Shown one piece after another: positions 43,014 to 50,769 of a stretch of DNA of 64,000 nt; position 1 is the stretch's first letter; each line of letters opens with the position of its first letter. Position numbers and translations under genes: made by a program. Below the pieces are notes generated by a model. It had not been told where the DNA came from, ran no database searches, and saw nothing but the letters and a program-made list of their open reading frames with translations. Where the stretch lies: assembly GCA_900012615.1 (NCBI GenBank), contig LT009757.1, forward strand, positions 1,216,195 to 1,280,194, written 5' to 3'. This stretch comes from Agrobacterium genomosp. 13 str. CFBP 6927. Its GTDB lineage: Bacteria > Pseudomonadota > Alphaproteobacteria > Rhizobiales > Rhizobiaceae.

Positions 43014-43374
43014 ATCAGTCACCCCTATTGGGCGGCGTCCACCCACGCCGCGTTGCAACCAGAGCGAACTTAAGCCCGCACTCGCAAGTCTGGTTTCGAC
43101 TTAAGGGTAAAATGTGGCGACGCGGGAAAAACGCAAGCTTAGATATTGCGGGTAATTGTCTGGCGTTTCGTCATATGCTGCTGGGACGGAAAATTAAATA
43201 ATTGAAATTATTCAATTTTATTCAGGGTTGGCGATGATTAAAAATAGCTAAACTGTGTGAAATTGTCATTTGTCGTGATGCTGCATCGCAAAAATCAGAC
43301 CCTGACGCCCCGTGTCGGCGCGTGAACCCACGGTGGAACAGGTTGGTTCACGGCCGAAATGAGGCGCAGTTATT
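43014..43374. promoter_or_regulatory. AT-rich region upstream of exoH
   Basis: About 360 bases without a gene between exoT and exoH. The stretch 43180-43280 is very AT-rich and includes a hairpin AATTGAA-ATTA-TTCAATT (43200-43217). Close to the exoT stop is an 8-base inverted repeat CGTGAACC / GGTTCACG (43321-43352). The AT-rich block is a likely promoter and a possible site for an AT-preferring regulator such as MucR, which controls exo genes in rhizobia; that link is inference. Confidence 0.45.
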
Positions 43375-44853
43375 CTAACCTTGGGTTGCGTTTTCGCGTG
43401 TTCGCCGCGATTTGACCATTCCGAGGATTTTTTTCAGCAATGCTCGTTCGGTAAGCAGGATGAGCCCCGCATAGATGATGCCGCCGACGGCCGCCCCGAT
43501 GAGGACCTGAAGTGTCGCGTTGGGAATGCGGTCTGCAAGGATGTGAAGCAGGTAACGCACGGAAACGGCCATCACCAGTGCTGTAATCATTGGCCTGCTG
43601 CTGATGTAGAGACCGCTGAAAAAGGGCGTGTCGCTTGCCTTGAACACGGCCCAGGAATAGGCCACGAGAGTGACCGCATTAACGATGCAAAGCCATATCA
43701 TCGCATCGATCAGGGTGCCGTAAACAGCGGCAGCCCAGACCGCGACCGTGGTGACAATGGCGCGGATCGTGGCCGACCAGAACAGCACGCGCCCGTAACC
43801 CGCACCCTTCAGATAGGGGATGAAGGTGCTGCATGGTGTCAGAATGGCCTTTGACAGGGCCAGAAGTCCGAGAACCGGCCAGGCATAGGCCCAATTCTGC
43901 CCGAAGATGACAAGCATGGCCGGCTCGGCCACGGCCCAGAGGCCAAACATCATCGGCGCAAGCAGCACGGTGAGCACCTGTGTGCTGAACATCAGCGCGT
44001 CACGCCGGCGCTGCGGATCGTCCATCATGCGGCTGAAGGCCGGAAACAGGACGCCCATGACGGCTGACAGCACGACCTGATTGGGAATGCTGGCAAAGCG
44101 GTTGGAGGCGGAATAGGCGCCGGCATCCGCCAGACCCAGGTGTCGGGCAATGACCACCATCGGTGACTGGAAGGTAACGAAATTGGCGATTTCCGAGCCC
44201 ATCAGCCCCGAACTGAAGCCGAGAAGCGGCACCAGCCGGCGCGGTTTCATGACGAAACGCGGGCAATAACGGGAAACGGCATAAAGCCCGACAAGACGGA
44301 TGAGGGCTGCGGCGAAAAGCTGGATGATGAGCGCCCAGACGCCGAAGCCGAGAAGGGCGAGAGCGACGGCGACGACCGCCGCGATGCTTTCCGACGCCAT
44401 GCTCCACACCGCGTCCTGGCTGAAGTTCATGCGCCGGGCGAGCAGCGAATAGGCGACATCGCCTGCGAGCTGCAGCGGAATGAGGAAGGCCATGATGCGC
44501 AGCAGATAGGCACTCTCCACCGCACCCAGCAGCCCGCCGAAAAATTCCGCCCAGATGTAGAGAACGGCGGCCATGGTGCAGGAGATGGCGAGATTGGCCC
44601 AGAAGACGGTATGGATCGTATCCATATCCTCTTCCTTTTCGACGATCAGGGCAGAGGTCAGCCCCGCGCCGGCGATCATGGTCAGAAACTGTACAACCGT
44701 TAGTCCTACCGCGACCACCCCGAATTCCTCCGGGGAAAGCAGTCGAGCGAGAATCGGGACGGTGACAAATTTAAGCCCGAATGTGCCTGTTTTAGACAGG
44801 ACGCTCCAACCGACATTCGTGGTGATGGTCTTTACATTTGGAGCTGGGGGCAT
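43375..44853 (-). CDS. exoT: Succinoglycan repeat-unit flippase ExoT (Wzx family)
   Basis: A 492-residue polytopic membrane protein with about 12-14 hydrophobic segments, of the MOP/Wzx polysaccharide flippase class. The front reads TNVGWSVLSKTGTFGLKFV and PILARLLSPEEFGVVAVGLTVV, typical of the family. It should move the finished octasaccharide-lipid across the inner membrane. AGGATG precedes the ATG. It is divergent from exoW across 118 bases and separated from exoH by an AT-rich region. exoI, which precedes exoT in S. meliloti, is absent. Confidence 0.9.
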   Translation of the reverse strand: MPPAPNVKTITTNVGWSVLSKTGTFGLKFVTVPILARLLSPEEFGVVAVGLTVVQFLTMIAGAGLTSALIVEKEEDMDTIHTVFWANLAISCTMAAVLYIWAEFFGGLLGAVESAYLLRIMAFLIPLQLAGDVAYSLLARRMNFSQDAVWSMASESIAAVVAVALALLGFGVWALIIQLFAAALIRLVGLYAVSRYCPRFVMKPRRLVPLLGFSSGLMGSEIANFVTFQSPMVVIARHLGLADAGAYSASNRFASIPNQVVLSAVMGVLFPAFSRMMDDPQRRRDALMFSTQVLTVLLAPMMFGLWAVAEPAMLVIFGQNWAYAWPVLGLLALSKAILTPCSTFIPYLKGAGYGRVLFWSATIRAIVTTVAVWAAAVYGTLIDAMIWLCIVNAVTLVAYSWAVFKASDTPFFSGLYISSRPMITALVMAVSVRYLLHILADRIPNATLQVLIGAAVGGIIYAGLILLTERALLKKILGMVKSRRTRENATQG

Positions 44854-44971
44854 ACAAGCATCCTGTTTCTGGAGGCCGGCGGGAGGATTGCCGGTTGGGA
44901 GTTGCCGATACCATCGGGGCCGTTTTTAGGATCGGGCCCGACACTTCTTGATCAACGCAAGGGGCGAAACA

Positions 44972-45937
44972 ATGGCAAGATTTACTGTCGTCATTCCCTA
45001 TTACCAAAAGCAGCACGGGATTCTGGGACGTGCGCTCGCATCGGTTTTTGCGCAGACTTACCAGGAGTTCGATCTTGTCATCGTCGATGACGAATCGCCC
45101 TACCCGATAGACAAGGAACTTGCGGAACTTTCGCAAGAACAGAAAGACCGAATTATTGTCATCAAACAGGCCAATGGCGGTCCGGGCGGTGCGCGCAATA
45201 CCGGTCTCGACCATGTTCCTGACGGCAGCGACTACGTGGCATTTCTTGATTCGGACGACATCTGGACGCCGGATCATCTCCAGAACGCCGCCTCCGCTCT
45301 CACGACATTCGGCGGTGAGTGCTACTGGGCATCCATGCAGGCAAGTGACGAATTTTATTATCATTTCGCCATTTCCGAGCTGGAGAAGAATGAGGGTGCG
45401 GCAAGGCTTTCGGAGCGGCCTCTGCTGATTGAGCTGCCGGATCTGGCAAGCGTGATGCTGCGCAACTGGAGCTTCCTGCATCTCTCCTGCATGGTGATCG
45501 GCCGTCCTCTTTTTGAAAAGATTCGCTTCGACCCGGCGCTCCGTCTGGCGGCTGAAGACGTCCTGTTTTTCTGCGATTGCATCCTTGCATCGAAGCGAAC
45601 GCTTCTGTGTGACGATGCCGGCGCGATGCGCGGCATGGGGGTCAATATCTTCCACAGCATCGACAATACCTCGCCGGAATTCCTGCGCCAGCAGTTCAAT
45701 ACCTGGGTGGCGCTCGATACGCTGGAGGGTCGTTTTTCGCGGCGGCCAGCCGATGTCGCCTCCATTGCTTCCTATAAAAACACGGCGCGAAAACAGGCGC
45801 TGTGGAGCCAGGCGGGCAATCTGAAACGGCGCAAGGCGCCCGAATTCGGGCTGCTCCTGAAGTGGGCGATGCGCGATCCGGCACTTCTGCGCGCCGCTTT
45901 CGAGCTAGGTGCTGGAAAAATAGTCCGCTCCAGATGA
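44972..45937 (+). CDS. exoW: Succinoglycan glucosyltransferase ExoW
   Basis: A 321-residue GT2 transferase that adds the seventh or eighth sugar in the S. meliloti pathway. The GT-A fold appears as FTVVIPYYQKQHGILGRALAS, LVIVDDESPYPIDKEL, GGPGGARNTGLDHV and YVAFLDSDDIWTPDH. AAGGGGC lies six bases before the ATG at 44972; the ATG at 44948 would place that site inside the gene. The first gene of the plus-strand exoW-exoV pair. Confidence 0.9.
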   Translation: MARFTVVIPYYQKQHGILGRALASVFAQTYQEFDLVIVDDESPYPIDKELAELSQEQKDRIIVIKQANGGPGGARNTGLDHVPDGSDYVAFLDSDDIWTPDHLQNAASALTTFGGECYWASMQASDEFYYHFAISELEKNEGAARLSERPLLIELPDLASVMLRNWSFLHLSCMVIGRPLFEKIRFDPALRLAAEDVLFFCDCILASKRTLLCDDAGAMRGMGVNIFHSIDNTSPEFLRQQFNTWVALDTLEGRFSRRPADVASIASYKNTARKQALWSQAGNLKRRKAPEFGLLLKWAMRDPALLRAAFELGAGKIVRSR

Positions 45938-45989
45938 GCGAATTCTCGCCCGCAAGAATTTATATGTTTTTTCACCCAGGAGTGACCTC

Positions 45990-46955
45990 ATGAAACCTTA
46001 CCACTGGGAATCTCATCACGGAAATTTCGGTGACGATCTCAACCTGTGGCTGTGGGATTTTCTGCTTCCGGGCCTGCGCGATGTGCATGACGATGTCATG
46101 CTCGTCGGCGTCGGCACCGTGCTGAACGATGTTCTTTTGCCCGCAAAGCAGCGGAAGCTGGTAATCGGCAGCGGCTATGGTTATGGCGCGGTGCCGGATA
46201 CCAGCACCGAGTTCTGGGATATTCGCTGCGTACGCGGTGAAAAAACCGCCGCCAAGCTGGGGCTCGTGCCTGAGAAGGGCATTGTCGACCCAGCTGTCAT
46301 GGTCACCGAGATGCCTGATTTCAAAGGCCTGCCGAAGCTCTACAAGAAGACCTTCGTTCCGCATTGGGAATCGGCGGAATTCGGCATGTGGGAAACGGTC
46401 TGCGAGCCGGCCGGGCTGACCTATCTCGACCCGCGCGGCGAGGCAAAAGCCGTCATCCGGGCCATCGCCCAGTCGGAATTCATCGTCGCCGAATCCATGC
46501 ATGGCGCAATTCTCGCCGATGCTTTCCGCGTGCCATGGGTGGCGGTCACCACATCTCCCTCGATCAACAGTTTCAAATGGAGCGATTGGGCCGGCAGCGT
46601 GGGTGTGGAATATAATCCGCGTTACGTGCCCGTTTCCACCCGCGCCGAAGCGGCGAAAAAGGGCTCGCGTTTCTGGGGCATGAGTTTCCCGCCGCCGGCC
46701 CCTGTTATCGCTGAGACCGGTTCTGTTCCGGCGCACGAAGGCCCGGTGTATGAAGGTGATGTGCTGGTGCGGCCGCAGGAAACCCAATCCCGGTCGTTGC
46801 GCAAACTGGCCAAGCAGGTCCTGGCCGCCCCTTCCACGCTTGCACTGTGGCAGGCAAGCCGTGCCGAGCCGCGTCTCAGCCCGGATGGCAGGCTGGAAGA
46901 GCGCAAGGAGCGTTTTTCCGCCGTGCTGGAAACGATCAAGCGCGATTATCTTTGA
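45990..46955 (+). CDS. exoV: Succinoglycan ketal pyruvate transferase ExoV
   Basis: A 321-residue polysaccharide pyruvyl transferase (CsaB/PS_pyruv_trans family). It places a 4,6-linked pyruvate ketal on the terminal glucose. The front has HHGNFGDDLNLWLWDFLLPG, a hallmark of the family; VIGSGYGYG, WDIRCVRGEKTAAKLGL and FIVAESMHGAILADAFRVPW follow, the last being the conserved His-Gly box. AGGAG precedes the ATG. Located 52 bases after exoW on the same strand and followed by a long palindromic repeat. Confidence 0.93.
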   Translation: MKPYHWESHHGNFGDDLNLWLWDFLLPGLRDVHDDVMLVGVGTVLNDVLLPAKQRKLVIGSGYGYGAVPDTSTEFWDIRCVRGEKTAAKLGLVPEKGIVDPAVMVTEMPDFKGLPKLYKKTFVPHWESAEFGMWETVCEPAGLTYLDPRGEAKAVIRAIAQSEFIVAESMHGAILADAFRVPWVAVTTSPSINSFKWSDWAGSVGVEYNPRYVPVSTRAEAAKKGSRFWGMSFPPPAPVIAETGSVPAHEGPVYEGDVLVRPQETQSRSLRKLAKQVLAAPSTLALWQASRAEPRLSPDGRLEERKERFSAVLETIKRDYL

Positions 46956-47023
46956 AGGTGGAAGCACCGGGTGCGGCGGGGAATTTTCTGCCGCCTTTTG
47001 CCTGAAACGTTAGTTAGCCAGTC

Positions 47024-47113
47024 ACTCTGCCGTCATCCTCGGGCTTGACCCGAGGATCCACAGACCGGTGTAGCGATGGATCCTCGGGTCAAGCCCGAGG
47101 ATGACGGTGGAGT
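47024..47113. repeat. Long palindromic repeat, copy 1
   Basis: Two perfect 30-base arms (47031-47060 and 47077-47106; arms start CGTCATCCTCGGGCTTGACC and end in GATCCA) enclose a 16-base loop. Partial pairing extends a few bases outward. The arms match the copy at 62158-62233 with one difference. It lies between the convergent exoV and exoU ends, where it could end both messages. Confidence 0.85.
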
Positions 47114-47150
47114 ATTTCGCGAAGTTTGCCTCACCCGATACGCGGTACCC

Positions 47151-48143
47151 TCACGAAACCGGCGTGCCGTCGAGAAGATAACGCACGTCCCGCACCGGCT
47201 GCACCGGTTTGCGGAAACGGGCTGTCTTGTCGGTCCAGAGGCCATGCGTGATGGCGGGCAGGGCTGGCAGGCGTGTCAGTGCGTGGCTCAGTGCGCCTCC
47301 CATTCCCTTCTGCTTTTTCGCATCGAGAAAGTGGCGAAGCTCGAATTTGGCGCGCACATGTTTCTCGTGTTCGCGCAGGATCGCCGTCTCGCTTGCTGAA
47401 AGCTTGCAGCCGGCGAGTATCGCCCTGTCCGCCTCATATAATCGGCGAAGATCTTCGGTGCTGTGACGCCCGCTCAGCGAATTGCCACGAACGATAGCGC
47501 CATAACCGCAATGGCGGATGACCTTGTAGCGGGCGCCGGCGGCAAGCGCGCGCACGTAAAGTTCGTAGTCTTCGCCAAGCCGCAGGGCCTCGTCATAACG
47601 CAGCGCATGTTTGTCGAGAAAGGCGCGGCGTATCGCCGGCTTCAGGAAGCCGGTTTCCCCGCGCTCTACGCCGGGTCTGGAAATGTTTCCTTCCACGAAC
47701 TCTGTCAGTGACAGAAAGCGGGCTTGCGGCTCAAAGCGGGCAGGCTGCATGGAGGATGCGCCTGGAACCGATTGCTGGATGAAGGCGATATTGTCCGCGA
47801 CGAGGTCCCAGTCGTCATCGGCCAGCATGGCGGCGAAACGGCCTCTGAAAAAGAAATCGTCTGCATCGAGAATGCTGATCAGCGGCGCGGATGAAATGGA
47901 GATGGCGTGATTGCGTGCAGCCGAAGGGCCACGATTGATCTCGAACCGCACCACTCTCAAGCGGCCGGTGCCGTCGTCCGCCGCATGGGCCACCTCGCTC
48001 GTCGCGTCGGTCGAGCCATCGTCGATCACCACGACCTCCGCGACTTCCGGTTCCACAAGGGCGGAGCGGATGGCGATGTCTATCGTTTCGGATGCATTTT
48101 TTGCAGCGATGATGACGCAAATGGGCTGTGAACCGCTCACCAT
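47151..48143 (-). CDS. exoU: Succinoglycan glucosyltransferase ExoU
   Basis: A 330-residue GT2 transferase, which adds a late glucose (sixth sugar in S. meliloti). Motifs: ICVIIAAKNASETIDIAIRSAL, VVVIDDGSTDATSEV, EINRGPSAARNHAIS and LISILDADDFFFRGR. The DxD is clear. AAGGAC precedes the ATG. It is convergent with exoV. Identity as ExoU rather than another exo transferase comes from order beside exoV and exoX and from resemblance to ExoO/ExoW relatives. Confidence 0.85.
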   Translation of the reverse strand: MVSGSQPICVIIAAKNASETIDIAIRSALVEPEVAEVVVIDDGSTDATSEVAHAADDGTGRLRVVRFEINRGPSAARNHAISISSAPLISILDADDFFFRGRFAAMLADDDWDLVADNIAFIQQSVPGASSMQPARFEPQARFLSLTEFVEGNISRPGVERGETGFLKPAIRRAFLDKHALRYDEALRLGEDYELYVRALAAGARYKVIRHCGYGAIVRGNSLSGRHSTEDLRRLYEADRAILAGCKLSASETAILREHEKHVRAKFELRHFLDAKKQKGMGGALSHALTRLPALPAITHGLWTDKTARFRKPVQPVRDVRYLLDGTPVS

Positions 48144-48253
48144 GGAATGTCCTTCTGCTGTGACGAACCGTCAGGATTTGGCCAGCAGAAAGTGTCAGGG
48201 GTGTGGATGCAAGTGATTTTTTTGCATCGCAATAAATCACTGTGCGTGAAATG

Positions 48254-48532
48254 TCACATATCGGTCAGTTTTGCGCCATGCGGCGGGGCGTTATTTGCGG
48301 CGTCCGCCGTCACATTCTCGGCGCCGCGATCACGCGAGAATGTCTCGCGCATCCGGCGCTTTTCCCGGGCAACGAGAACCAGAATTGCAATAAAATAACC
48401 CACTTGCAGAATGACGGCGCAGATAAGGGTCTGGATAAATGCCGTATAGAGCGACCCGTGAATGAAATATGTGGCAACCGCAAAGATGAGCAATGCACCG
48501 ATCATGCTGAAAAAAACACGAGGTGCATACAT
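48254..48532 (-). CDS. exoX: Exopolysaccharide production repressor ExoX
   Basis: A 92-residue inner-membrane protein with two helices (about 5-24 VFFSMIGALLIFAVATYFI and 32-55 AFIQTLICAVILQVGYFIA) and a basic, polar tail starting VAREKRRMRE. The start MYAPRVF and this helix pattern are those of rhizobial ExoX/Psi-type repressors, which lower succinoglycan synthesis post-translationally, probably by acting on the first transferase ExoY. GGAGGAG immediately before the ATG at 48532 shows high translation potential; the longer frame to 48598 is not needed. exoY itself is not adjacent, unlike in S. meliloti. Confidence 0.85.
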   Translation of the reverse strand: MYAPRVFFSMIGALLIFAVATYFIHGSLYTAFIQTLICAVILQVGYFIAILVLVAREKRRMRETFSRDRGAENVTADAANNAPPHGAKLTDM

Positions 48533-48852
48533 GGTGCTCTCCTCCCGAGAACGATTTCTCCATTTTTGGCTGCGCTGCGGCATTTTTTTTCTTTGCAAGA
48601 AATATACGATGAGACCGGTGTTGTTTCAACACACATATACTTCTTCTATCTGCCATGGCATGAAATTTCGGTAATCTTGATTGGTAAATTCCTTGGTAAT
48701 CGGCGTTTTGCCCGTGTCATGTCGGTCTAAAAGCACGGGCCAGGTCCTCCGCTCACCGTAAAACCAGCCTTCTCGCGCGCTCTGCAGACTTCGTTAACCA
48801 TCTCGCCTTTAAAAAAGTCGGTATTGATTCCTCAGACGAGCAGGGTGCCCGC
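48533..48852. promoter_or_regulatory. Divergent region upstream of exoX
   Basis: A 320-base non-coding region. It holds a small dyad TTTCTT-TGC-AAGAAA (48588-48602), about 60 bases before the exoX start, and three direct repeats GGTAAT, GGTAAA, GGTAAT starting at 48670, 48683 and 48695 (12-13 base spacing). The middle is AT-rich. These are candidate operator sites for exoX control; nothing coding is supported. Confidence 0.4.
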
Positions 48853-49119
48853 GTGACGACGAGTTCAGAAGTAATCGCCTTTCCGGCAAAGAACCGTATT
48901 GCCGACGTAAAACGGTGTGCAACCATGCTCGACCAGCTGCATGGTGTGGAGGCGAATGATTTCTGGCGCAGGGAATGCCGCGAACTGGCCGCCTATCTGA
49001 TGGGCCTTGGTTATGAGGACGCCGCCATGCGGCGCGAGGTCATGGAGTTTCAAAACGCGGTGCAGGCGGAATTATGGGCGGGCGATGTTGCCCCCGAGGC
49101 GCGCCGCGACAGCCACTGA
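48853..49119 (+). CDS. DUF6074-like small protein
   Basis: An 88-residue protein. The pattern VIAFPAKNRIADVKRCATML, then HGVEANDFWRRECRELAAYL, then EVMEFQNAVQAELW follows what I remember of DUF6074 proteins (a short 'PFP..R' front, a WR box, and 'F..AVQ.EL' end). The fold is predicted to be helical and cytoplasmic. GTG start with GCAGGG upstream. A clear terminator follows. Function unknown; DUF6074 proteins are frequent in Rhizobiales and often found near mobile DNA, but no such DNA is seen here. Confidence 0.6.
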   Translation: MTTSSEVIAFPAKNRIADVKRCATMLDQLHGVEANDFWRRECRELAAYLMGLGYEDAAMRREVMEFQNAVQAELWAGDVAPEARRDSH

Positions 49120-49141
49120 GGCCTCAGCGTTTTCCATAAAA

Positions 49142-49169
49142 AAGCCGGCGGGTGTCGCACCGCCGGCTT
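49142..49169. terminator. Bidirectional terminator
   Basis: A 10-base perfect GC-rich stem (AAGCCGGCGG / CCGCCGGCTT) with an eight-base loop, a T run after it on the plus strand (TTTTTTG) and an A run before it. It serves the small plus-strand gene and the convergent TPR gene. Confidence 0.88.
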
Positions 49170-49190
49170 TTTTGTTTTTGCCTGTTTTAA

Positions 49191-50087
49191 TCAGGAGGCG
49201 CTAGCGCCGCGTGTGCGGGCAACACCGTCGAGAGCGGGCTTATATTTCGGATCGAGCCGTGCCGCATGCCCATAGGACTTGGCGGCCTTGGCCATCTCGC
49301 CGCGCCGCTCATAGACCAGCGCCTGGTTGGCCCAGGATTCCGCGACGTTACCGTCGAGCGAAATGGCGTGGTTGAAATCGGCGAAGGCGTTTTCGTCGTC
49401 ATTCAGCGCGACATAGGAAAGCCCACGGCCATTATAGGGCTCTGGCGAGGTAGAAGACAGCGAAATGGCCTTTGAGAAGTCCTCGATTGCCTGGGCGTGC
49501 TGGTTGCGTAACTGGTAGATCAGGCCGCGATTGTGCCATGCGCGTCCGTCGGTGGTTTCCAGCTCGATAGCGCGGGAGAAGTCGTTGAAAGCCTCGTTCA
49601 CGCGTCCGGACTGGCGGTAAAGATTGCCGCGGCCGATCAGCGCCACATCATAGCTCGGATTGATCTGCAGGGCCGCATTGTAGTCCTGCAGGGCCTGCTG
49701 CTGCTGGCCGGAGTTGCGGTAGACCAGCGCGCGGTTGGCATAGGCCTGGTAGAAGCGCGGGTTGAGCTGCAGCGCCTTGTTGAAATCCTCGATGGCGCGG
49801 CGGGAATCACCTGCGCGACCGTAAGCCGAGCCGCGGACATTGTAGCCTTCGGGATCCTGCGGATTGGCGTTGATGACCGAGGTGAGCGAGGCGATGTTTT
49901 CCTGCGAGCCCTGGGCGCGGTCGATCCTGAAGACATCATCCGTCTGGTTGGACGTCGCGCAACCGGAAAGTCCGGCGAGAACGGTGCAGACGACAAGGGA
50001 AAGATGAAGCCGCTTGTTGTTTCTCAGCGGTACCCGGCGCGTGGAGGCATCGGAGTTGTTTACAACACAGGCATCAACAGCGGTCAT
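49191..50087 (-). CDS. TPR-repeat lipoprotein (NlpI-like)
   Basis: A 298-residue tetratricopeptide protein. After a basic N-terminus a hydrophobic run ends in a lipobox (LAGLSGCATS), indicating a lipid-anchored periplasmic protein. Then come six to seven TPR units, e.g. EGYNVRGSAYGRAGDSRRAIEDFNKAL (split: EGYNVRGSAYGRAG and DSRRAIEDFNKAL), with the repeated N.AL..NP..Y.A spacing. ATG at 50087 was chosen after GAGGGAA; the frame runs to 50201 but that part looks spurious. The N-terminal tail before the signal is long (about 30 residues), so a later start is possible. Role unknown; TPR lipoproteins of this kind act as envelope adaptors. Confidence 0.82.
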   Translation of the reverse strand: MTAVDACVVNNSDASTRRVPLRNNKRLHLSLVVCTVLAGLSGCATSNQTDDVFRIDRAQGSQENIASLTSVINANPQDPEGYNVRGSAYGRAGDSRRAIEDFNKALQLNPRFYQAYANRALVYRNSGQQQQALQDYNAALQINPSYDVALIGRGNLYRQSGRVNEAFNDFSRAIELETTDGRAWHNRGLIYQLRNQHAQAIEDFSKAISLSSTSPEPYNGRGLSYVALNDDENAFADFNHAISLDGNVAESWANQALVYERRGEMAKAAKSYGHAARLDPKYKPALDGVARTRGASAS

Positions 50088-50198
50088 TCGGTGTGGGTTC
50101 CCTCGCCGGCCGGTCTCATAATCGTTGTCCCACGATCGGTCTCCGGCCACAAACACAAAGAGCGGCGGCGAATTGATCGCCCCCGCCCAACAAGCATT

Positions 50199-50217
50199 CA
50201 AAAACGTCCAAAAGACG
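50199..50217 (-). terminator. Weak terminator candidate after rpsU
   Basis: CGTC-TTTTG-GACG followed by TTTTT on the minus strand, five bases after the rpsU stop. Stem of only four to five pairs. Confidence 0.35.
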
Positions 50218-50222
50218 GCCTA

Positions 50223-50450
50223 TTAACGGCCTGCGCGCGGGGCCGCAATCAGACCTTCGCGCTGTGCGCGCTTGCGTGCCAGCTTGCGAACGCGACGAAC
50301 GGCTTCAGCCTTTTCACGAGCGCGCTTCTGGGAAGGCTTTTCGTAATAATCGCGCATCTTCATTTCGCGGAAAATGCCTTCGCGCTGCATCTTTTTCTTG
50401 AGAGCGCGAAGCGCCTGATCAACGTTATTGTCGCGGACTAGTACCTGCAC
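50223..50450 (-). CDS. rpsU: 30S ribosomal protein S21
   Basis: A 75-residue basic ribosomal protein. The sequence [40 protein letters not shown] and the Arg/Lys-rich tail are unmistakably S21. GTG start with AAGGAAC about ten bases upstream. A second S21 copy elsewhere is common in Rhizobiales. It is upstream of the TPR lipoprotein on the same strand, with a weak terminator between. A strong hairpin lies in its leader. Confidence 0.95.
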   Translation of the reverse strand: MQVLVRDNNVDQALRALKKKMQREGIFREMKMRDYYEKPSQKRAREKAEAVRRVRKLARKRAQREGLIAAPRAGR

Positions 50451-50769
50451 GTGAATCCCGTTCCTTTTGTTTGGTTATCTTGCTGCGCGAATAAAGGCAT
50501 TCGCGCGCAAACACAAAATCGTTCGCTAGGCCGTTTTGGCCGTGCGATTGGTGACGTGCATTATCAGATCATTTACGGCAAGTCCAGCCGGTAACCCGCA
50601 AACAACCGCTAAAATGCGACCGGTCCGCCTTTCTTGCCTTCATGTCAAAACAAAACCATCGCCGCGTCGCAAAAGGGATATTGCCTCCGGCCCCGATTTG
50701 CCATGTGTATTATACGTGCCGGCGCCATGATGCCCGGCTTCTGGCCGGTTCTTGAGGAGCAGACAGCGA
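50451..50769. promoter_or_regulatory. rpsU/soxB divergent region
   Basis: A 319-base region without a gene between the divergent rpsU and soxB. It holds the rpsU leader hairpin (reported separately) and must hold both promoters; I could not pick -35/-10 pairs with confidence. Confidence 0.4.
50485..50506 (-). promoter_or_regulatory. Leader hairpin of rpsU
   Basis: A perfect eight-base inverted repeat (GCGCGAAT / ATTCGCGC) with a six-base loop (GCCTTT on the minus strand), 34 bases before the GTG of rpsU. It falls where autoregulatory r-protein leaders occur. No T run follows, so it is not a simple terminator. Confidence 0.5.

Noticed and set aside
47024-47113. Insertion sequence with inverted ends
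   Set aside because: The inverted arms enclose only 16 bases and no transposase frame; it is a palindromic repeat, not a transposon.
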